DNA from: Plasmodium malariae
Taxonomy: Eukaryota > Apicomplexa > Aconoidasida > Haemosporida > Plasmodiidae
Direction: 5' to 3'
NCBI RefSeq assembly: GCF_900090045.1
Contig: NC_041778.1
Span: forward strand, 620,001 to 684,000
Length of the DNA: 64,000 nt
The notes under the pieces were generated by a model that saw only the letters and a program-made list of their open reading frames with translations, was not told where the DNA came from and made no database searches. Made by a program: the position numbers and the translations under genes. Shown in pieces: positions 45,950-57,657 of this stretch (positions within the stretch are counted from its first letter, which is position 1; every line of letters begins with the position of its first letter).

Positions 45950-46787
45950 TGAGCATATTTAAGAATATACATGTGTACATTCGTACATATGTTTATTCGT
46001 GAAAAACCTGACAAGTGTTGTAAGCGCAATTTATTTATTTGTTTTTTATTTTGGCAAAAATGGAACTACATTTTAAAAATATTTCTTACGTAATCAGTTT
46101 CGACAATTTTATTTTTACTGCCATATTTGCTGCTATATTTGCTGCTATATTTGATATCATTTTTATTTCCATTTTCACTAAACTTTTGTCTATATTTTTG
46201 TGGACGGTTAATGAAGCGAATAACTGATATAATGTAGCACGTTCTGTTTTCATCTTTTTTAAAATTCTAAATATTCTTGAACGTGCCTTGAGATATATAT
46301 AGCTATATATATTTTTTTTTTTTTTTTTTTTGGCTAGCTCAGAAGCCATATTTAAAAGCCTTTGTCATTCTAATGGTCGGTAGTAAAAATCTTTTCCCCA
46401 AAAGATTATACATTCCTTTTGTACACTATGAAAGAAAACGCTGACAACAAAGTTCTAATATAAACTTATTTGCGTGTGTAAATGTAATACTCATTCGCTC
46501 ACTAATATATTTGACTATTCGCATGATTTCCTAATTTTATTTCCATTTTATTTACCTGAACAAGTCAGCACGCGCTTTTCTAGGCTGGACAACAGACATA
46601 TACGCTTCACAAAAACACAGATTTTTCCAAGTTTATCAGCATTCCGTTGTATATGTGTGTGTGTACAGTTCTACGCATATATTTTCACCCTTGTACCCAT
46701 CTTCACTTTGCTAAATTTTGCGTTCATTCAATTTTGCTTTTCTTAAGCTGCTCTTTTTTTTTTACCGTACATACGTACGCGTGTACA

Positions 46788-46824
<37 letters not shown>

Positions 46825-47146
46825 GTGTGTGCGTGTGTGTGTATACATATTATATGCATACTTTCCCCGTATCCGCGTACACTTTTGAACGCATTTCCTT
46901 GTAAGCATTTTCCCTTTCTAATAAACTCAACAAACAGCTGTAAAACGTTACAAACCTATGTGTGTGTACAGGAAAAAAAAAAAAAAAAGAAATTTATTTT
47001 ACCCTTTTAAATTTAAGTATTCATTTATATGCGCGTACGTTATTTTTATTTTCTGTGCAAATTAAAATTTTAGGAATCCCTCAGAGCTGATTGCCTATAA
47101 ATGTAAGTGGATGAAGTAGATACACATATGTGTGCAAATAAATGAA

Positions 47147-47178
<32 letters not shown>

Positions 47179-47304
47179 GTATGTATATATGACCACGCTA
47201 CTTGTACACATTATTTACACACATGCACACATGCAGAGAAGGACGAAAAGGGCAATACCAAATTTTGCCAAAACGCCAAAAAGGAAAGAGAACACCCAAG
47301 CAAA
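45102..47304. other. Spacer downstream of the SNF transporter
   Basis: About 2.2 kb with TA runs (45120-45152, 46791-46820), TTTTTCC repeats (45375-45440), T tracts and no supported gene. The plus-strand frame 46039-46227 has a short Ala-Ile-Phe repeat (GCCATATTTGCT units) but no other support. Confidence 0.6.
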
Positions 47305-49014
47305 ATGAATGTGAGTATTACAGTAAAGGGAAGTTTGTTGTCTAGCTCGAGTAGCGAAATGGGCAGGTATCCACAGAAAAGAAGTGGAGCTAGTGCATTA
47401 TATAAAACCAAATTAAAAAAAGAAAATTCAGATAAGAGGAAAATAAAAAATATAGTAAAAAAAGAAAATAAGAGTGGAAGTAAAAAACTAACTGATTCTT
47501 CTTCACTCATGTCTTTTGAAAAAAGAAATAGCATAAAACATTTTAAAGAAATTATGAATAACGAAAGGGAAGAAATAGCTAAAAAAAATAAAATTTCACA
47601 AAGAAATATTATTACTAATAAATACAATTTAAAAAAACCCAGTTCGTATAAATCAAGTATTATAAATAGACTCGATTCGAAAAATACATTTAATGACAGT
47701 AGCTCGAAGAATTCTGAAAAAAAGAAAACTTATGTACACCAAGGTACTGGCAGCAAGTTGGTAAAAAATATTACAAAATTAAATGAACAGTCAGAAGACA
47801 TGAAAAAAAGTCTACATGGTTTTTCAAATAAAACTCCAAATAAAACTCCAAATAAAACTCCAAATAATACTCCAAATAATACTCCAAATAATACTCCAAA
47901 TATTGCTCCAAATATTGCTCCAAATATTGCTCCAAATATTGCTCCAAATAATGCTCCAAATAATGCCCCAAATATTATTAATCTAAGAAAAAATAAAACA
48001 AATGCTTCACCAGATTTAAACTCAGCTGCAAATAAAAAAAATTACAAGCTAGGAAAATTCTTAACACAGTCAGAAAAATTCATAAAAAAAAAAAAAAACA
48101 AAATAATCAAAAATTTTGTTGGCTTAAAAAAAAATATGGATATAACAAAAGATGGTAATATAGGAAGGTTAGACAAGGAAGGCAGTACGCAAAACGAAGG
48201 AGGAAAAAAAAAAAAAAAGAAACAAAGCCAGGAGAAACAGCAACAGCAACAGCAACAACAGAAACAAAAACAGAAACAGAAACAGAAACAACGGGGTGAT
48301 AGCATGCTCTCGCACGATCAGTACAACGATGGAGCGACATCATCGCCAGAAAAAAATGATGAGCTGTCGAAACTGCGAAGGAGTGAAGAAGCAAAGGAGC
48401 AAATGAACAAAAGGGATAGAACTAATGATGATGATCATGAGAACGAAAAGGAGCAAATGCAAAAAGAACAAAAGCAACGTGAAGAAACATCTAGCTATGG
48501 TAACCCATATACATTCAGGGGGGATGTTAAGGATCCTTATTTTACAAAAGGGGTGTATGAAGACTCTAATGACATATTTAAAGGAGAACAACAGTGTTAT
48601 AATGGAATTAAAATAACCAAGAGTTTATTACCAGGTTACAAAAGCGTAACATTTGATGGAATAAATAAAGATGAAAAAGAAAATTGTTTTACCACTTCGA
48701 CAAATAATTTTAAACAAAATAAAATGTTTACACCCAACAGCTTTTATCCTGCATATAATTACATTCCTCATCCGAATAATAATATTATAAATAATGCATT
48801 TTATTTAAGAAACCATGTAATTTTAAACAATTCTTTATATACATCCTCAGATACAACACGTGGTAGCATATATCATCAGTACAACATTGCTGTTGCATAT
48901 CCTTACGGTGTTCCTTTCATCAATCTTAAAAGCGAAAAGAATAACAAGACCACATGGAGGTGGCAAGACGATAACAAAAACGTAGCGAAAGGGTACGAAG
49001 GGGTAACAAATTAA
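47305..49014 (+). CDS. Lys/Asn-rich protein of unknown function with Thr/Ala-Pro-Asn repeats
   Basis: A single-exon frame of 569 residues; the ATG lies in the context AAAATGAATG. The N-terminal ~25 residues are Ser-rich (SLLSSSSSEMGRYPQKRSGA), followed by a long basic region. Residues ~175-230 are four-residue repeats (NKTP, then NNTP, then NIAP/NNAP). A Lys run, a Gln tract and a (Gln-Lys)n tract follow at ~300-330, then an acidic Lys/Glu region. The last ~130 residues look more ordered, with Tyr- and Asn-rich sequence (LLPGYKSVTFDGINKDE; YNIAVAYPYGVPFINLKSEK). I recognise no domain. The N- and C-terminal segments without repeats are the likely conserved parts. Confidence 0.85.
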   Translation: MNVSITVKGSLLSSSSSEMGRYPQKRSGASALYKTKLKKENSDKRKIKNIVKKENKSGSKKLTDSSSLMSFEKRNSIKHFKEIMNNEREEIAKKNKISQRNIITNKYNLKKPSSYKSSIINRLDSKNTFNDSSSKNSEKKKTYVHQGTGSKLVKNITKLNEQSEDMKKSLHGFSNKTPNKTPNKTPNNTPNNTPNNTPNIAPNIAPNIAPNIAPNNAPNNAPNIINLRKNKTNASPDLNSAANKKNYKLGKFLTQSEKFIKKKKNKIIKNFVGLKKNMDITKDGNIGRLDKEGSTQNEGGKKKKKKQSQEKQQQQQQQQKQKQKQKQKQRGDSMLSHDQYNDGATSSPEKNDELSKLRRSEEAKEQMNKRDRTNDDDHENEKEQMQKEQKQREETSSYGNPYTFRGDVKDPYFTKGVYEDSNDIFKGEQQCYNGIKITKSLLPGYKSVTFDGINKDEKENCFTTSTNNFKQNKMFTPNSFYPAYNYIPHPNNNIINNAFYLRNHVILNNSLYTSSDTTRGSIYHQYNIAVAYPYGVPFINLKSEKNNKTTWRWQDDNKNVAKGYEGVTN

Positions 49015-50140
49015 CACAATTATGGAATTACTCAGTTTGGATTCCCGCAAATGATATGTTCGAAATTTTTCCATTATGTCATTTTTTCATTTTGCCATTT
49101 TGCCATTTTGCCATTTTGTTTTTCCGCTATTAGCTAGCGATGAGCAGACTAACGTACTTTACTCCTCGTTTTTTAGAGCAACTTGCCTGATTTCCATTTT
49201 GCCCGTTTCGCTAACGTGAACGCTGATAAGCACATTCATTTTATACTTTTTTTTGTTTTTATTTTATTTTTATTTATCGTTTTTTCTCTTTTGAAGAACA
49301 TTGCAAAATGGAGGGGCCTTTTCAATTCTGCTGCTCCAAAGAACGCACCACTACTACTTTTGTTTAAAAAAAAAAAAAAAAAAGGCCCATATATGTGCAC
49401 ATCTGCATATATATAAATGTACGCCCAAATACTGCAAGACTTTTTTTCTCTTTATTTTGCCTTATTTTTTCCACATATATATAAACATGCGTACATATAA
49501 TACTGCCCTTTTATGAAATTGCACAGTTGTTATGTATGCTCTCCAAACTTTTTACCTTAAAGAATTTTGATTTTTCCCTTTTTATTTCATTTATTTTGTT
49601 CGCTTTATCTTTTTTAAATGCTATTCTTTTTTTTTTTTTTTATGTACTAGGAATGTATGCCTCTCTATATCATGCATGCTCGTACGCATGTATCATGTAT
49701 ATATTCATATGCATACATTCATATATATATATATATAATATGTGCAAACGTATTCCATTTTTTTTTTTTTTTTTAAACCTTTGGCTATGTTTTGCCTGAA
49801 CTGTTCAGGATGTAGGGATGAAAAATGAAAAATAATACGAGCACACGCATTGTTATAATTCTGTAATTACCATCATTCCTGTAGCACTACTGTGTATGTT
49901 ACTTCATAAACTATTGCTCCTACTAATTGCCAACAATGCCATATATGCGCTACCGACACTACAATATGACTGACTGTGAATTCGCATCTCCTACTTTACA
50001 CAAATTCTCATGTTTTAGTGTTTGTCCATACCAATATAAATGGGGGAAAAGTTTGAATGAAAAACTCCGTTTTGCAATTTTTTAAACCCTGAAAAACAAA
50101 AAAAAAAAAAAAAGGAAAGAACGAATATCAAATTTAATAG

Positions 50141-50171
<31 letters not shown>

Positions 50172-50346
50172 TTTTTTTTTTTTTTTTTTTTTTCTGCACC
50201 GCCCTATTTCCCTATAACCAAATTTTTGGTCTCCTTTTATTTGAAATATTAAACGAAAAAAAAGCGTACAATATTTCATTACCATATATACTATCAGTAG
50301 CGTATAGTAAAAGGAAAATTTAATATCCTCAAATATTTACAAAGTA
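49015..50346. other. Intergenic region upstream of the DUF89 gene
   Basis: AT-rich spacer with short TTTGCCA repeats (49085-49118), A and T tracts, and a (CTTT)n run at 50143-50170 that leads into a T tract. No gene is seen. Confidence 0.7.
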
Positions 50347-53008
50347 ATGAAAATGTATTTTAAAATTTTTTATGAGAAATTTAAAAATGAGTTTACCTAC
50401 CTCCGGGAAGAAAATGAAGAGTTACCTGACCTCTTAACGTGTGACAAGCCAAATTCGATGGTTAAAGAAGGGAAAAAAAAAAAAAAAAAAAAGGGAAATA
50501 ATAAAATAAGGAAATAATAAAATAAGGAAATAATAAAATAAGGAAATAATAAAATAAGGAAATAATAAAATAAGGAAATAATAAAATAAAGAAATAATAA
50601 AATAAAGAAATAATAAAATAAAAAAATAATATAATGGAGAAATACAGTAATATAATGAAATTCAGTATAATGTAAAAAAATAGTCAAATAAAAAAATAAT
50701 GTGAAAGAACATCAAAAATGAGCAGCATGCGAGGAAGTACTGAAGGCAGTTTATCACCTTAAGCCCACCGCACACACCTATAGGTTGTAGTGCTATGGTG
50801 ATATGCGCTCCTATAACAATCTTCTAAACTTGTTTTCATTTTTTCCTTTTATGTAGGAAAATGATACAATAGTTCGAAGGATACCAAAAGTAATTCTGCA
50901 GCGGGTTGAAGAACAGAACGCAGAGTACACGAAAGAAAATAATATTCATGTGAAAGTAGAAAAAGTGAGAAACATGTTTATTAACGCAAATAAGTGTACA
51001 TATGAAATGATAAAATGTAAGATGGATGGGAAATTTTGGAATTTTTTATTATCCCATTATATTGAAAAAGACATAAAAATCTCGAGTAATTCTTGGCTTT
51101 TTAATGAGTATTATTTTTACCAATATATAAATTGTGCTTATGATTTTGAAAATTCCAATTATGATGTTTTTCAATATGAAAAAAATGATTCAATAAATTG
51201 TAACAGACCAGTAATAGAAGAAATATGTACATGTGCAAAGAGGTTAATCGAGATATATAATAGAAATGAAGAAAAAAAAATTTTTTGTATCTTTTTTTAT
51301 TTTGCATTATGGTCAAATCAATTTGATCTCAGTTGGAACCCCACGAAAAACAAAACAGAACAACATAAGACGGATGAAAAGGACATAAAGAACAAAACGT
51401 TAAGGGAAAAACAATTTTACTTCAATGTAGATAATATTGACAAACTGCACAATAGTTTTTATTTGGAAAATATACTATCTAATGATGTAGATGATCTTTA
51501 CAAAGATATAGCTACACCGGTATAGAATGAACTGGCATAATACTTTTCTAAGCATGCCTACATTTTTTTGCCATTCCTTTTCCTTCTTGCGTCCATATAT
51601 ATATATATATATATACGTATGGAAAAAACCGATTAAATATACAGATAACTCATATAAAAGGTGCGTATTTCTACTTGATCAGGCCATGAAATGGAAAAGG
51701 TTCGACATAGTTTTAGACAACATGGGTGTTGAGTTCATAACGGACTTATGCCTTTTATATTTTCTAACTCGTTACTTTGACGCAGTTACTATTCACGTGA
51801 AGAAATGCCCGCTCTTTGTATCAGACACAATGGCAAAGGATGTTCATTACGCGCTAGATCGTCTATGTTCCGATGAACGGGTAGGATGGAACACAAAAAT
51901 GGGAAGAGCTTGTACAGATAGACTTGTCATGTTCGTGTAGTGATTAGCGCGGTAGTTTTCCAAACTGCTTCTAACGTTATTCATACCTTTCCATGCAACG
52001 CTTGCTACGCTAACTGCACACCTTCCGCGTACTTCTATTACACAAGTGTCCATTTAACAGTACTTTATTAAAACAATAAAATTTATTTTTATTTTAAAAT
52101 TTCTTACAGTACCCCAACACGGTGTTTATGGCCAAAATGTGGAAGGAGTTAATAAACGCGCAGAAGTGGAAAATTAGGGTAAAGGGCCAAAAAATAAAAT
52201 AAAAAATAAAAAAATAGATTCAATTTGTACATATTGAAGCTATTTTTTCCCTCGCTTCTATTACTAATGGTATACGCTTCTTATTTTAATTTTTTTTTTT
52301 TTTTTTTTTTAATCGAAAGGATGATATATACTGGAATATGCCCCTGCCATATTGGGTTATGTCTACGAGTTTACTGGATGAGCTAAAACAAAGTAATTTC
52401 GTTTGTTTCAAGGGTGATGCAAATTATAGGAGGTGCTTAGGAGATTTAAACTTCAACTTTTCGGAACCCCACAAAAATGTATTGGGTTATTTTCCCTTCA
52501 GAGTTATCGCGTTACGCTGTTTGAAGTCCCCCTTGTGGTAAATCATAAAATATAGGCCAAAAATGAATGAAAAATGAATACAAAATGAGCCAAAAACGAA
52601 TCTAGAACGAAATATACTTTCATGTATACTTGCACATATGCCTTATTTCCATCATTAAGATGATACTACACGGCAAACATTTTTTTCCTTTTTTTCTTTT
52701 TCGATCTCCTATAGTTGCGGCGTTGAAAAAAGCATTGTTGAGGAGTTGAATAAAAGAAGCAGCGACTGGAGTAACTACGGCGAGTAAGTGAAATAACAAA
52801 AAAAAAAAAAAAAAAAAAAAAAAGCAGCTAAATATAATAAAATGTAGTTAAATGAAGTAGATAAACTTAGGTTACTTTGATGCCTGTGATACCCACCATA
52901 TATCACGTTACTACACATTATATCATGGCATATCACACCATACCACATCTTATTTTTTTTTTTCTTTATCCTTTCAGATATGCCATTTTGCAGTACTTTT
53001 CACCCTAA
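50347..53008 (+). CDS. DUF89 / ARMT1-like damage-control phosphatase
   Basis: Seven exons: 50347-50460, 50857-51519, 51683-51880, 52110-52178, 52320-52537, 52715-52783 and 52978-53008, giving 453 residues. Diagnostic blocks are a W-x-x-x-E-Y-x-F-Y segment (SSWLFNEYYFYQYI), D-V-F-x-x-x-K, then DNMGVEFITDLCL (the D-N-x-G-x-E metal and substrate site), VKKCPLFVSDT, and FKGDANYRRCLGD (the F-K-G-D-x-N-Y-R block). It ends with the W...Y-A-I-L-Q-Y segment. Family members are metal-dependent phosphatases that remove damaged sugar-phosphate metabolites; a methyltransferase activity has also been proposed. They are usually cytosolic. Donors include GTTAAA (intron 1) and GTATAG (intron 2). Intron 2's acceptor at 51681-51682 was chosen to keep phase and is the least certain. 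Confidence 0.9.
50492..50632. repeat. 16-bp GAAATAATAAAATAAG repeat in the DUF89 gene's first intron
   Basis: About eight units, the later ones changing AAGGAAAT to AAGAAAT or AAAAAAT, in the intron 50461-50856, immediately after an A tract. Confidence 0.88.
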
Positions 53009-53064
53009 TAGGTTTACCCACTGAGTGAGAGTCCTTAAGCTTAATTGTAAAGGGACATAATTGT

Positions 53065-53098
<34 letters not shown>

Positions 53099-53371
53099 AA
53101 CCATCTTGGGTATACTATAAGTTGTGAAGGAATAATTAAAATCATCACAGCTACAGCTACAGCTGTTATGTTGTCTCACGGTATTATTTTTATTTTATTT
53201 TATTTTAAATGCATGTTTGCTTGTGTAGAATAACTATAGTTGCAATCCTACAGCGTTACAAAAAAGAAAAAAATATTAATGAATATATAAATAAATATGC
53301 AAAAATAATATATGGGGCTTAACAGTGGCTATGAATTTAAAAAAAAAAAAAAAAAATTAAGGCAGAGCTTC
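53009..53371. other. Convergent spacer between the DUF89 gene and IspF
   Basis: About 360 bases with A tracts at 53068-53097 and 53340-53357, TTTTA repeats and an ACAGCT triplication. No gene is seen. Confidence 0.75.
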
Positions 53372-54503
53372 TTAATTTTTTGGAATTAATAAAACGTTGG
53401 CGAAACATTCGACTGCCTTCTTTTCTCCTATTACGCCTAACTTTTCGTGGGTTTTTCCTGCACAGTAGTATAACAAATTATAACATATGTGTGCACTTAC
53501 AAGTTCATACGAACATATATTCATGTATACATATATAAGTACACAAATGTGGAAGAAGGGTGCACTTATGCTGCTTTTAAAAACAAACGGATTAAACGAA
53601 TCATTTCTTTTAAGCATTACGTGGCTCATGTTTTCAGCTTATATATTTTATTTTTATTTTTATTTTTTTTCAACAACTTTACTTACCTTTTATATTTATT
53701 TGGGACTCATCAATTTGCAATAAGGATGATATATTTTTTATAATTGTATGTCTGATGGGATATATTTTTGGAATTTCTGCTATAACATTAACGTCTATAT
53801 TTGCAATCGCGTATTTTTTTTTATGTAGTAATAGTCTTACATATCTTAAAAAGGATGCAGAATTTTTATTTTGATAATTTTGTTCTTTATCAGGAAATAA
53901 GGTGCCTATATCCAAAGAACCTAGGGCTCCTAAAATTGAATCTACAATAGAATGATATATTATATCTCCATCACTATGAGACCGAACGAAAATATTTTTT
54001 ATTTTTACACCACCTATGGTTAATATTTTGAAATTCTGCTCGCACGTATTTTTTTTAACCCACTTCAAAGCATAACCCTCCTTATGAATAGCTAACTCGT
54101 GTGCACAATTAACCCCATGTTGAGCATCAAATTCGCTGTTATCCTTTCCCCCGTGTTGAGCAGCAAATTCGTTCTTAGTACTGCCCCCATTTTGAATATT
54201 CAACTCATCCTCACCTTCTGTATGTACTTTAATTTGATGAATATCATATCCTTGACCAATTCTTATACCATCATAAGAAAATACCCCAAAGGTTGTTTTT
54301 GTTTTTGTTTTTGTTTTTTGTAATATTGCTACTATATCAACTTTATTTTTCCTACAAATGAGAAAGGAGCACCTCGTGATATTATTTATTTTTTTTATAA
54401 ATTCTTTTCCTTCTGATTGTGTTAAAATAAAGAAATAGTAACAACACATAAGCAGCGCGGCATAGTTATATGCCCTTGAAAAAAAAATATATGAACGGTT
54501 CAT
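53372..54503 (-). CDS. ispF: 2-C-methyl-D-erythritol 2,4-cyclodiphosphate synthase (IspF), apicoplast
   Basis: Exon 1 is 53687-54503 (donor GTAAGT) and exon 2 is 53372-53457 (acceptor TGTGCAG), phase 1, giving 300 residues. The N-terminus has a hydrophobic signal-like stretch (NYAALLMCCYYFFILTQ) and then a basic region, as expected of an apicoplast leader. The enzyme begins at IRIGQGYDIHQ, with the metal-ligand D-x-H. SHSDGDIIYHSIVDSILGAL and DIGTLFPD follow, then IANIDVNVIAEIPKI, and in exon 2 KTHEKLGVIG, the usual T-x-E-K-L-G nucleotide-site motif. The family makes MEcPP from CDP-ME 2-phosphate in the MEP isoprenoid pathway. An insert of ~60 residues, with a duplicated NGG/QHGG-type motif, lies between the first ligand pair and the ILTIGGV strand; bacterial enzymes have only a short loop there. 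Confidence 0.96.
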
Positions 54504-55257
54504 GCAAAATGGGTTATAAAAAAAAAAAAAAAAAAAAAAGTGACTAAGTAGTGACGTGGTGACTAGGTAATGTGACGAATTAATTATGCATGGTCAGGAC
54601 GTTATAAAAGTAAAATTAATTTATTACGCCATAATGCATAGTAGCAAAAAAAGCGTGGTAAATTAAAGGGAAAAATTTAGAAAATGAAAATTTAACCCAA
54701 CATGATTATATTCGTGGGTGACAGAATGTATACATACATATATATTCGTGTTAACTGCTTCGTAAAAACAAAAATTTTCTGATATCTAATTTTTTTTCGT
54801 CCCTGTGGGTAGTTTTATCTAACCTGATGAAGCTCCATTTTAACGTTCATATATAAATATATAAATATATATATATAAATTTATATATATATATATATAT
54901 GTACATATATGTACATATATGTACATGTATGCATATATATGCATATATATAAATTTATATTTATATATTTATTCTTTTTATTTGTATATGTACCGATGTA
55001 TTTTCCACAAGTAATGCTCTTAAAATATAAACTGAAATGTTTAATTATGTAGGACTTCAAAAAAAAAAAAAAAAAATGCATATGTACATATATATACATG
55101 TACATGCATACATACATGCATACATACATACATACATACATACGTACGTACGTACGTACATATTACATGCATATTCATTTGTAGGGTTATAATTTCCACC
55201 TAATTTAATTATTATCTGATTTAATTATCATCGAAGTTGCCACAAGACTTTTTTAAA
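54504..55257. other. Divergent promoter region between IspF and the exosome gene
   Basis: The 754 bases between two outward-facing start codons must hold both upstream regions. They contain TA-rich and GTACATATAT runs (54850-54960, 55080-55165) and A tracts (54519-54539, 55061-55076). No gene is seen. Confidence 0.75.
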
Positions 55258-55991
55258 ATGTCGAACTATAGGGCTCCTTTGCCCCATTACAATTTTAGGA
55301 GTAAAACAGAAAAGATCGATGAAGAATTCCTTAAGAGCGGAATATTTAAAAGAATAAACAGTCGTGAGAATAATGAAATAAGAGACATGTGTAAGGATCC
55401 GTACATAAAAACCCACATACATAAATGCGTACATATAAATATGCATGCAAATATAAGGGTGTCCTTCGACATAACAATACATTTACATACATTTACATAC
55501 ATATACATACATATACATACATTTACATACATTTACATACATTTACATACATATACATATAACGCATTTTTCCTGTTAGTTATAAAATTAGGAGAGGATG
55601 GGTATTCGGACGCTTCTTGTTTTTACTCCTTAGGAAATACAAAAGTTTTAACCTTAATGTAAGTTTTTAAGCTATATTTGTAGTTCCCTATTATGATTAT
55701 GTGCAGGGCAGTTCGGATATGTGGAGCTCGCGCATTTAGTCCTGCACATTTTTTCCCGTACCTTTCTGCGCATACATTGTTACCTGCACATTCATATACA
55801 CATACATCGTTCGAGGCTTTCCCTTTCCCCTTTGCTTTTACATTTTTTCATTTTACATTTTGAAGATATGGACCTAAGCCTGACTCGAAGAATGCAACTT
55901 ATGATAAGGGAAAAGTTTTTTTAGAAATTAAAAGTCTGAGTATGAATGCTTTTGGGACAACCGATAAGGTGAATATATACATATACATATA

Positions 55992-56047
<56 letters not shown>

Positions 56048-56333
56048 TTGCATGAAATGTTCATATTTTTTTAACAGTTGCAATTATTCCAAATGCACAT
56101 CATGATCCATTTGTGGAGATGTTATAATTTTTTTTTTTTTTTTTTTTTTTCTTTTCACTAGAGTGATGAAGACATAAAAAATTTGTTAATAGAGTGTATA
56201 TCAAGCATTATCTTGTTAGAAAGGTACCCGCAATGTTCTATTAATATAAGATGTTTAATAGTTCAGAATGATGGAGGTACCATTAAAAATTTGTATTAAC
56301 GTGCAAGTGGAACATTTCCCCAATGTATGTTTG

Positions 56334-56377
<44 letters not shown>

Positions 56378-56754
56378 TGCATATAAATGAATGAGAACAC
56401 ACATAAATGTGAGCACATATATTAGCACGTGAGTGTGTAAACGCGTGAGAATATAAACGCATGAACAAAAAAAAAAAAAAAAATTAAATGCTTACCATTT
56501 AACACTTCTTACATTTGAAGGATGTCTAAGTGCCACCTTAACGTGCATATCTCTTGCTTTGACCAAAGCCCAAATACAAATGCGGGACCTTATAATATCT
56601 ATAAATATAGTACGCAAAAGAGAAACGCTACGAATACGCACACATACAAACGCATATAAGTATGTGTGTTAATGTGTGTGTATATACGTGTATCTGTATC
56701 TGTATGTGTGTGCGCTCGTACGTCTTTCCCTGGATAGCCATGACAATAATGACC

Positions 56755-56786
<32 letters not shown>

Positions 56787-57657
56787 TTGATGAAGAATTC
56801 TTTAATATGTCCAAACACAAGAAGAGTTTTTCACCTTGTGGACCTCGATGCATTAGTAATACGAAAGATAAACTGTATTATAATTGTAACTGCAATTGCA
56901 TTTATAATTGTAACTGCAATTGCATTTATAATTGTAACCGCAGTTGCATTTATAATTGTAACCGCAGTTGCATTTATAATTGTAACCGCAGTTGCATTTA
57001 TAATTGTAACCTCAGTTGCATTTATAATTGTAACCTCAGTTGCATTTATAATTGTAACCTCAGTTGCATTTATAATTGTAACCGCAATTGTAATTATAAT
57101 TGTAATCACTGTTAATGCTATTTCATATTTTTTTATTTATTTTGCACGTACACAATTTTTTTTTTTTTTTTTTTTAAATCTAACAAACAATATATGTATT
57201 TATGTGCAGGAGGAAAAATACTATGGGAGCAAATGCCAAATGAACACAATAACTCTGGGTATTTGCTTAAATTTAAGGACTGTTTGCTTTTTTCATGGAA
57301 CGGGTAGTTTCTTTAATGACAAAAATTTAGCGCAGGTAAAGAAAAACAAATTTTTAGAATTAAACAAGCAAAATTTTGAAGTCTTTTTTTTTTTTTTTTT
57401 TTTTTATAATTATTATTATTTCCTGTGTGTTGATATACACGTGCATACGCGTATGTACATGTACATGTACATGTGCATGTTTGCGTGCGTGCGTGCTTAT
57501 ATATACATATCTGTTTATACATACAACAACGAACCTTCTTCCATATCTTTTTCAGATAATTGGTTATGCTGAATCTGCGTGTAGGTCATTAGGATGTGAA
57601 ATAAAAAAAACTTTAAAAAATTGCATTCTAAAAAAGAAAGAGTCCTTATCTCCTTGA
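55258..57657 (+). CDS. Exosome RNase PH-fold subunit, MTR3-like
   Basis: Eight exons: 55258-55390, 55580-55658, 55866-55968, 56162-56276, 56521-56609, 56796-56855, 57210-57335 and 57556-57657, all phase-consistent, giving 268 residues. The RNase PH fold is visible: an SCFYSLGNTKVLTLI strand, IYGPKP, a central ERYPQCSINIRCLIVQNDGG block, LALTKAQIQMRDLI, then HLVDLDAL joined to EEKYYGSK across the sixth intron, and the C-terminal helix IIGYAESACRSLG. The D-x-x-x-EE block and the G-x-G-x-F segment before the last helix resemble MTR3 more than RRP41. Such subunits form the catalytically inert ring of the RNA exosome. Introns 1 and 6 hold minisatellites. Donors are GTAAGG, GTAAGT, GTGAAT, GTACCA, GTACGC, GTAATA and GTAAAG. 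Confidence 0.9.
55475..55560. repeat. 12-bp CATTTACATACA repeat in exosome-gene intron 1
   Basis: About seven units mixing CATTTACATACA and CATATACATACA, between donor 55391 and acceptor 55579. Confidence 0.88.
56878..57112. repeat. 24-bp repeat in exosome-gene intron 6
   Basis: Nine to ten 24-base units (ATAATTGTAACYGCAGTTGC plus ATTT) with ordered variants: CTGCAATTGC first, then CCGCAGTTGC, then CTCAGTTGC, then CCGCAATTG. Being a multiple of three, the array keeps one frame open (Ile-Ile-Val-Thr-Ala-Val-Ala-Phe) that is continuous with the upstream exon. Confidence 0.93.
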
